Origin: Valencia hispanica
Taxonomy: Eukaryota > Chordata > Actinopteri > Cyprinodontiformes > Valenciidae
DNA: 64,000 bases
Direction: 5' to 3'
Assembly: GCA_963556495.2 (NCBI GenBank)
Contig: OY747713.1
Location: forward strand, 32,949,961-33,013,960
Part shown: piece after piece, positions 56,584 through 64,000 of the stretch
Layout of the letters: each line of letters starts with the position of its first letter
How positions within the stretch are numbered: position 1 is the stretch's first letter
Translations under genes and position numbers: made by a program
The notes under the pieces: generated by a model
Told to the model about the DNA's origin: nothing
The model's input: the letters and a program-made list of their open reading frames with translations, nothing else
The model's database searches: none

Positions 56584-58934
56584 ATTCAACCTCCCTTTGT
56601 GAGCTTTAGGGTTTCAGCTACTAAAAATATACATATTGTGATAATAATGGGATAAGAGGCCATTGAACAGGAAAATATATTATTGATATGCAAAGTTTGA
56701 ATGCATGACATTTGAAATATAATATCCTACCAAATACTTTGCAATTGCGATATTAAGTTTGTAACATCGACAATAGGGTGTGAACTAAAAGTCCTAATTC
56801 AAGGCCCCAAATGAGTATTTTGATCAGTAAACACTTTGCATCCCAATGTGACATTCAGGTTTTTACTAAATGCCTAAACCTGACATTAATCAGAAATCAA
56901 AGTTCTCTAGTGTTTAAATAACTATAATGTATATTATCTTACAATAAAGCTTCTAATGATTAGTTGAAATTAATGAGGGGATAAAAGCTTTATTCCTCTG
57001 AGGTCTTCTACCAAAAAATGACCATCCTAGTGTGTGTAGAGAGAGAGTAGGAGTAAGGTAACCCAACTGACCTCTCTCTCGCTTTATAATGAAAAGCTGT
57101 CTTTTTTTCAAGCAGAACTCTCATGATCCAAAGATCCTCCCTAGCTTCCTTGCAAGGATGTTTCTCTGTCTCATTATTTTTATTCATAAACACACACATT
57201 TGTAGTCATAAAGGATATTACACCGTGCTTGATCAATCAACTTCCCCCAGGCACATTTACCTTTCTCATCTCAATCATGCAGCTAATAAACTTTCTTTTT
57301 CTTTACTCAAATTCACTGAAGCGATAATGCTAGAAGAGCACTTGCAACACGCTGGTGGCGCCTTTGCAACGTGCACCACATTTTATTACTGATTACAGCA
57401 AAAGAGGGGGCTTGACTGTAATTTCCGTTGTGACTTTTCAGAAAATAATTTATATAGAAAAAGAAAGACAGGAGAGGATAAGGGATAGCAGCGGGTTAAT
57501 GACTTTCTGTCTATCTTTGACAAGTGAAGCTCCACATGAGCTCACAAAACAACACGTGATTGTTACAGCCATGAGGGTTTGTAATAACGCACCGCGGTGC
57601 CTACACAAACCTGCCCACTCATCCTTATCAATATTCTTGTGACTCAAGAGGAATCTTATTCAGAGAGGTAGGAAGAAGAAGAAAGAAGAAAAAAAGGTGG
57701 TAAGGACAGAGGAGAGTGTAACAAATGGCAGGAGCCATCCAAGCATGCTGGTATGAAACAATGCGCAGAGGAAGTGGGCGCTGCACAGAGAAGTGCATGT
57801 CCTACCTGCTTCCCGCCCACTTGGTGGTCTCTTCTTTTTGTCCTCCTCCCAGAAGATCAGAGGTAGGCAAAAAGATGAAAAAAAACCCTAGTGTGTAAAA
57901 TGGTGCGAGAAATAAGGCTTTAGAGCAGCGGTATCATTCACAGAGGAAATGGCATTCTTCTGGAGGAGGTATCCTCTTCTTTATTTGATGAGACACAGGG
58001 GAAACTGGGTACGGATTGCAAAAATTGTAAAGGCACTGATGTGGAGGACTGAGAAGGTTAAAGAGATAATGGAGAGGTGACATTGGTTTGATCAAATGGA
58101 AGAGTCTCCTTTCCTGCCAAAAAACCCCCCATGTTTTCATTCTCCTTCCTTCATTAAACATTTCAGGTTAAATAGGCCAACAGTATTAAACATGATTCTT
58201 CTATTGTTATTTTGATCTAGACACCACTTCAACCTGTGCACTTTTTGTTCCTCTGCTTTTTCCCAAAGGGAATTATATTGATAGAGCGCCATAAAGCGCC
58301 ATAACAGCAACCAAGCAACAAGGCAGCAATTAAATAAAATATAAAATAGGCAGAGGTAGTTGAAAAAAACAGGGCGATGCTGTACCTGACTTGTTAAAAG
58401 TTTTGGTCCCAGTGTCCTTGCAGACAAACTATTAGGCATTCATTTCCCCTTGTCTCTGATTTATCTGTCTTTTTTCTGTAAATGCAAAAAAATGTTCAAA
58501 TAAATGAGTGCATTTGCGCCATTTAGCTCACTACATCTTTTTAAACTAGGCAAACATTTTAAAATGGTCTGTCTGGGCATGATTACTTTTTGAGATATGT
58601 AAAGAATCAAAGAAGCCCATTGATCAGAAAAATAGGGACAATAACAAGAATTTTCAGCCTGACATGCTGGGCTCCAACAATTGCAACTGTAAAATAATTC
58701 TTCATTCATTTAGGAAAATGAAATGAGCACTTTATGTATTTGTAATAGTATTAGAGACCAAGGGGGGTAAATTACATTTCAGAACTTGTTAAAGGTTATT
58801 TCCAAATTGTAGTGTTTAAAAATTAATAAGACACAGTAAAACTAGTTTGAATGAGTGCAGCTGCAGAAATGCTTCAAAACTATGCAGGCCGACTTGATTA
58901 AAAATACTGTTAGCAATCTCAAGTGATGGCCTGA
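56584..58934. other. Unassigned 2.35 kb
   Basis: No gene, LTR or inverted-repeat element recognised. Confidence 0.5.
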
Positions 58935-59105
58935 TGGTCAACCCGCCAAGACCGGCTCCCTATCAAGCACGGTTTTTAACTGGGTTTAAACCTTTTAAAG
59001 ACCGGTTTTAACGGATTTTTAAACACCACTGACTTATTAATAACTAGGACGCTTTTTACCGTATCGTTTTAATCGGTGGGAAGCGCGGATTACTTCTCCC
59101 CCACC

Positions 59106-60353
59106 ATGCCTCCACTCACCTGCAGTCCTAGGTGTGATGGCTGCGCAAAGCTTAGCCAGAGGGTTCTGGAGCTGGAGCAGAGGATCTCAACACTCCACCA
59201 AATCCAGGACCATGAGCGCGACGTGGACATCATCTTCGGCCGGACTTTCGCTGCCGCCAGCAGTGCACAGCTGGCGGACACCATTCCCTGCCAGCCCGGC
59301 GAAGCTGTGGGGGGAGGATCCATTGCTGGGCCTCCAGGCGGACTCAGGGTGCCAAACGCCCGCGTAACATCTGCAGCAGAGGAGGACCGCTGGTTCCAGC
59401 AGCAGGCTAAACCAAAAGCCCCCATCAGCTCCACTCCGGTGCTCCAGGGTGCCCGGTTAACGTTTGGGCCAGGCCGCGGTTGAGGCGCTTGGAGCAGCCG
59501 CCACCGCTCTCCTCCAACCTGCCTGCCTCTATCAAACCGTTTCAGCGCCCTGGATGCGGATTTCCCTCCTCTGACAGCCCCTGGTCGCCGTAGCTCCGTA
59601 GGAGCGCCGCCTAATCCCTCCCAGCAGCAGGAGCAACAGCCGGACTCCCGCAGCCCCCCACGTCGCGCCAAACCCCGGGCTGCAGCCAGAACGAGCCCTC
59701 GGCGCCGATTAAACATCGCTGCAGTCCTGGGGAAGCTTCTACACCTGGCACACAGCAAGTCCTGGATGGTGAACGATCCTCTGCCCAGCGCAAACATCCG
59801 CCTGCAGACCCGCCGCCCACCACACTCATCATCGGGGACTCTATCATCAGAAACGTGAGGATGAGAGGAGCCCTTACACTGTGTTTCCCTGGAGCCACTG
59901 TCACGGACATTACCGAACAGATCCTGCAGCTCATTGATCAACACAAATCTGTAAGTAAAGTTGTGATTCATGCTGGCACCAATGACATTTATAAACAGCA
60001 GACTGAGCTCCTGAAGCATGATTTTATTCACCTTTTTAATCTTCTAGAAAACACACGTCTCTGTTTTTATTTCTGGCCCCACTCCCACTGTCGGCAGAGG
60101 AATTGGCCGTTTTAGCAGACTTTTATCCCTTAATACTTGGCTCTCCTCCATCACCGCCATTCACAATATTGGTTTTATAGACAATTTTAAAAATTTTTGG
60201 GGCAGGAAGCACCTGTTTGGACCAGATGGGCTCCATCTAAATAGACAAGGCACTCGTACACTGACATTGAGCCTGGCATGTCCACGCCCCCCCCTGTCAA
60301 CTACACTGGCCACAGCTGCCCCTGCCCTCTCTGATTCCTCCGCCATATCCTGA
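59106..60353 (+). pseudogene. L2 ORF1: coiled coil plus SGNH esterase
   Basis: It starts at an ATG at 59106 with MPPLTCSPRCDGCAKLSQRV, a cysteine cluster, and then a heptad-like region (LELEQRISTLHQIQDHERD). A proline-rich middle contains FSALDADFPPL. The C-terminal half is an SGNH/GDSL esterase: TLIIGDSIIRNV (block I serine), KVVIHAGTNDIYK (block III G-x-N-D) and FGPDGLHLN (block V aspartate and histidine) near 60215. Such esterase-type ORF1 proteins are known from CR1/L2 elements and are thought to act in the RNP or at membranes. The blocks lie in different frames: frame changes occur near 59480, 59790-59830 and 60060. The final stop is TGA at 60351-60353. Confidence 0.82.
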
Positions 60354-60515
60354 TGTGCAAATGGTCGCTGCTCCTATGAACTCACCCCTGATTTTAACAG
60401 TGACTCACATACTGGACTTGGACCTTGTTCTACCTCATTCATACCTGTCATTATCAGGAGAGAGTGGACTAAAAATCATAAACTGAACAAATGCAATCCA
60501 AATAATCTCATAAAG

Positions 60516-63353
60516 TTGCCAAAAGCCCCACTTTCAGTAAATCATACAGTCCCTCCATCTCCAATCACTATTAATATGGCACTTTTTAATGTTCGCTCTC
60601 TGCTGAACAAAACTTTTATAATAAATGATCTGATTTTAGACCATAATCTTCATTGTTTATTTTTAACAGAAACTTGGCTGAGTGCAGATGCCCCTGTTGT
60701 TCTTACAGAGGCCTCCCCACCTAATTTTAACTTCACTTATTCTACGAGGAGTAGCAAAAGGGGAGGCGGAACTGCTTTTATAAGTTCATCAACACTTTCC
60801 GCCAAACCTGTTTTATTTGATAACTAATTTACTTTTGAATATAATGCAAATGTTTTTAGCACTCCTCAGATTTTATGTGTCACAATTTATAGGCCTCCTA
60901 AAAAGAGTGCACTTTTTATTCAAGAATTTTCAGAGTTTTTATCAATTTTGCACAACTCCTTTGAAAGGATCATTTTAGCTGGTGATTTTAATCTACATAT
61001 AGATAACCTTTTAGAGCCTTTATCAACAGATTTTTTAAACATCCTGACTTATATGGATTTTAGCCAACATGTCATGCAGCCGACTCACAACAAAGGACAC
61101 ACCCTGGACTTGGTCATCACGCATGGCCTGTCCACCCGTGTGTCCTCTGTTGTTGACTTGGCTGTCTCTGACCACTACTGTGTGTTTTTTAACATCACCA
61201 GTTTTATTCAGCGGGAGACCTCTGTGAGAACTGTCAGGAAGCGCCATCTAACCCCTGAAGTGGCTGCAGGTTTTCTGGAAATTTTTAAAAAGAATCCTCG
61301 TATTGATTTACCTGCCCCCTGTGATTTTATTGTCAAGGATTTTAACAGAAGGCTTCAGTCCACTCTTGACCGGCTTGCTCCACTACAAGTTAAAAGTTTA
61401 AAATCTAAAGCTGCAACGCCGTGGAAAAATGAAAACCTCAGAAAAATGAAAAGAAATTGTAGGGTGGCAGAGAGAAAATGGAGGAAAAGTAAAACCACAA
61501 TAAACCATCAAATATACACAGATCTTCTCAAATTATACAACAATGCAGTAAGAAATTCAAGAAATTCATACTTCTCCAAAATCATCTCAGAACATAAAAA
61601 TAATTCCAAAATCCTTTTTTCCACCATTGATAAACTTTTTAACAGAGCTATTACTGCATTTCATAAAAAAAACCCTCAAACACTCTTTGTGAGGAGTTCG
61701 CGGACCACTTCAGAGGGAAGGTAGACACCATTAGATGTAAGATTTTATCTTCTCAGAGTAACAGGGTTTTAGGCAAATCTGAGTGTGTGTCTTTACCAGA
61801 GGAAACGCTGGACAGTTTTGTCCTGGTAGAAGCTGGGACTCTTGATAAAGTTTTCTCCTCAGTGAGGCCCACCACATGTGTTTTGGACCCGATTCCCACT
61901 TCCTTTTTTAAGCAATTTTATGGATCTTTTAGAGATGAGATTTTAACCATGATGAATTGCTCCCTTCAGACGGGGGTCTTTCCTGCCGCCTTTAAAGGGG
62001 CGGTAGTGAGCCCCCTGTTGAAGAAGAGCAATTTAGATTTTAATGATTTTAACAATTTTAGACCGGTATCTAACTTACCTTTTTTAAGCAAAATTTTAGA
62101 AAAAATTGTTTTAATTCAACTTAATGATTTTATTAATGTGCACAATGTCCTGGAGAAATTTCAGTCTGGTTTTAGGGTGAACCACAGCACAGAGACGGCC
62201 CTTCTAAAGATTTTAAATGATTTTAGATTAAACTATGATGCACAGAGGGTGACAGTGTTGGTTCTACTGGATCTAAGCGCTGCCTTCGATACAGTAGACC
62301 ACACTATTCTTTTAACCCGTTTAAAACAGATTGGCCTCTCTGGTGCTGTTCACAAATGGTTCACATCCTATCTCACAGAAAGGACTTTTATGGTAAGTTT
62401 AGATACCTGCTCCTCTAGAGTCCATAGGATTACATGTGGTGTGCCCCAGGGTTCAATTTTAGGCCCAGTGCTTTTTAACCTTTATATGCTCCCTCTTGGC
62501 AGCGTCATCAGAAGACATGGAGTTAACTTTCACAGTTATGCTGATGATACACAGCTGTACATCTCCATGTCTCCCGATGACACACGGCCAATGGATATAC
62601 TTTTTAACTGCATTTTTGACATTAAATCCTGGATGGCAGAAAACTTGCTCCAGCTCAACCAGGACAAAACTGAAGTTTTAGTCATCGGTCCTGAGGCTCA
62701 GAGAGAGAAACTTTTACCAAAACTACAATCACTGTCTTTTAATCCCTCTTTACAAGTAAAGAACCTGGGCGTGATTTTTGACTCTGAGCTGACTTTTATT
62801 CCTCACATAAAAAATATTACTAAAATAGGTTTTTATCAACTAAAGAACATCGCCAGAGTCCACCCCATTCTCTCTCGGGCCAATATGGAGACGCTGATGC
62901 ATGCTTTTATCACCAGTAGAATTGATTACTGTAATGCCCTGCTTTCTGGTCTTCCCAAAAAGAGTATATCAGGTTTACAACTACTACAAAATTCAGCAGC
63001 ACGTGTCCTGAGGAAGACCAGGAGGCGGAAGCACATTACACCGGTCTTAAAATCATTGCATTGGCTCCCCGTACATTTCAGGATCGACTTTAAGGTTCTT
63101 TTAATGGTTTTTAAGCGTCTTAATGGTCTTGGGCCTTCTTATCTCTCTGAACTGCTTTTACCATATAAACTCCTCTGGGAGCCGTCTCCTTGTTACCCCA
63201 AAAGTCAGGACACACAAGCATGGCGAGGCGTCTTTCCAGTTTTATGGCCCTCACCTCTGGAACAGGCTGCCAGAGGACCTCAGGGCTGCAGAGAACGTTC
63301 ATGTTTTTAAGAGCAGGCTCAAGACTCACCTTTTTAGCTTAGCTTTTAACTGA
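60516..63353 (+). pseudogene. L2 ORF2: APE endonuclease and reverse transcriptase
   Basis: Endonuclease: MALFNVRSLLNKTFIINDLI (N), CLFLTETWLS (E), GGGTAFIS, a TAA at 60825-60827, ILAGDFNLHIDNLL (D and N) and VSDHYCVFF (S-D-H). The APE catalytic set is visible. [58 protein letters not shown] and YADD at 62537-62548, then SRIDYCNALLSGLPKKSISG and LHWLPVHFRIDFKVLLM. A frameshift sits near the A-run at 61667-61674 and another near 63165-63180. The reading then ends WNRLPEDLRAAENVHVFKSR to TAA at 63351-63353. The true start codon is uncertain; no clear ATG precedes the endonuclease in frame. The protein nicks target DNA and reverse transcribes the element RNA. Confidence 0.88.
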
Positions 63354-63912
63354 TTATTATTTATTACTGTTTGTTAATTGCTCTGCATGTTTTATATGAT
63401 TATATTTTTATCAGTTTTACTATTTAATCTTACAACATTAATTTACTGTTTATTTTTATACTTTAATTTATCTTAATCCCCGTTCCAGTGTTTCCTCTGT
63501 GGGAGCCCTCTGCCCCGGGAGCGGTGGTCGGCTTTGGCTGCCTGGGTGCTCTCCAGGTGGAGCTTGGGTGGAGGTGGGGGTCTTGGCCTTGCCTCCACTG
63601 GGTGCCCTGTGTCGGTGCCTCGGCTGCTGCTGTTAGTCTACCGCTGCCGGGGCAGATGGTTCCTCTGATGGCGTTTCCTTACATGGTTCATCTACACTCG
63701 GCCCAATGTCCTTTTTTACTTTTTCTTTTAACTGTGTGTGTGCATGGGAGTTGGGTTGGGGGGAGGGGGGTATGACTGTGACCATGCTTTTAAATCTGTG
63801 TGGGAGGGAAGGGAGGGTGGTTTTATGTGGGGTCATTTTAATCTGTAAAGCACTTTGTAATGCAACTTCTTGTATGAAAAGCGCTTTATAAATAAAGTTT
63901 GATTTGATTTGA
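63354..63912 (+). other. 3' UTR and tail of the L2 element
   Basis: A G-rich middle section follows an AT-rich start. The end has 'ctgtaaagcactttgtaatg', 'gaaaagcgctttataaata' and then (TTTGA)n. Such a conserved end is the site recognised by the element's own RT in this LINE group. Confidence 0.75.
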
Positions 63913-64000
63913 ACCACTATCAGTCAGAAGCTTCCAGTCTCAAGATGGCAGCATACTGGGAGACCGCTGTCTTCGCGATTTGCTAAAAAGTAACATTTTC
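63913..64000. other. Right edge, unassigned
   Basis: Eighty-eight bases after the L2 tail. The phrase 'ctcaagatggcagcatactg' resembles the 5' start of some LINEs, but the window ends too early to judge. Confidence 0.25.

Larger units (their letters stand above)
58935..63912 (+). mobile_element. Nearly full-length L2-type LINE, TTTGA-tail family
   Basis: About 5 kb with a short 5' leader containing repeated 'accggtttttaa' phrases (start approximate), ORF1 (59106-60353), ORF2 (about 60516-63353) and a 3' UTR ending in 'aataaagtttgatttgattt' (63891-63912). Both ORFs are close to intact: ORF1 has about three frameshifts, and ORF2 has one stop and two frameshifts. The tail repeat differs from the GGCAA family at 1 and 12094, so two L2 lineages are present. 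Confidence 0.88.

Noticed and set aside
59090..60031. 313-codon minus-strand open frame as a gene
   Set aside because: It is antisense to L2 ORF1, whose esterase and coiled-coil motifs are clear on the plus strand; the minus frame is arginine- and glycine-rich shadow coding.
1..64000. CRISPR arrays, bacterial operons, riboswitches or phage genes
   Set aside because: All recognisable coding belongs to eukaryotic transposable elements; no regularly spaced repeats of CRISPR type were seen.

Overview
The window looks like intergenic or intronic DNA of a ray-finned (teleost) fish. The evidence is the repeat content: Rex1-type and Rex3-type LINEs, two L2 lineages, fish-type L1 and I-like LINE tails, a Ty3/gypsy retrotransposon, Tc1-like transposons, hAT, PIF/Harbinger and TTAA-specific (Kolobok-like) DNA transposons, and a tRNA-headed SINE with an ATGG tail. 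The DNA is AT-rich, with long (TA)n and (TG)n tracts. I found no intact host protein-coding gene, no rRNA or functional tRNA gene, and no CRISPR array. The only possible host exon is a frameshifted coding-like segment at about 311-554.

Layout. 1-8.8 kb: an L2 3' end, the possible exon or pseudogene, an L1 fragment, a PIF/Harbinger deletion derivative and a small hAT-type MITE. 10.4-11.4 kb: a decayed hAT transposon with recognisable transposase islands. 11.9-15.2 kb: a TTAA-flanked element carrying part of a THAP exon (Kolobok-like), interrupted by a 2 kb antisense L2 and an hAT relic. 20.0-25.1 kb: a MITE, then a Tc1 copy invaded by an hAT element, itself invaded by Rex3, which holds another LINE tail; a Rex1-type LINE truncates the Tc1 end. 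25.5-29.0 kb: an hAT element with a perfect 8-bp target-site duplication (TSD), containing an antisense L1 (18-bp TSD), which contains a SINE fragment (9-bp TSD).

30-43 kb: sparser, with one hAT MITE, an I-like LINE tail, fragments of three Tc1 families, a complex TG/TA/CACGTG tract, a clean solo LTR, and the 3' end of another LTR element. 43.6-51.5 kb: a nearly complete but disabled Ty3/gypsy element with gag, protease, RT-RNase H and integrase in that order, unequal LTRs, and a second family's solo LTR inside pol. 51.9-53.7 kb: two TTAA-type MITEs. 55.9-56.6 kb: a SINE with an 11-bp TSD, split by a LINE 3' end. 58.9-63.9 kb: a nearly full-length L2 with an SGNH-esterase ORF1 and an endonuclease/RT ORF2, disabled by a few frameshifts and one stop.

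These parts do not form a pathway. The window records successive transposition, and its nesting orders the insertions in time. Boundaries described as TSD-supported were read directly from matching flanks. Clade names come from motif and tail recognition without a database search. I did not find a convincing new biological system. The observations most worth following are the THAP-bearing TTAA element, the gypsy element whose LTRs are far less damaged than its body, the deep nests, and the possible exon near the left edge.
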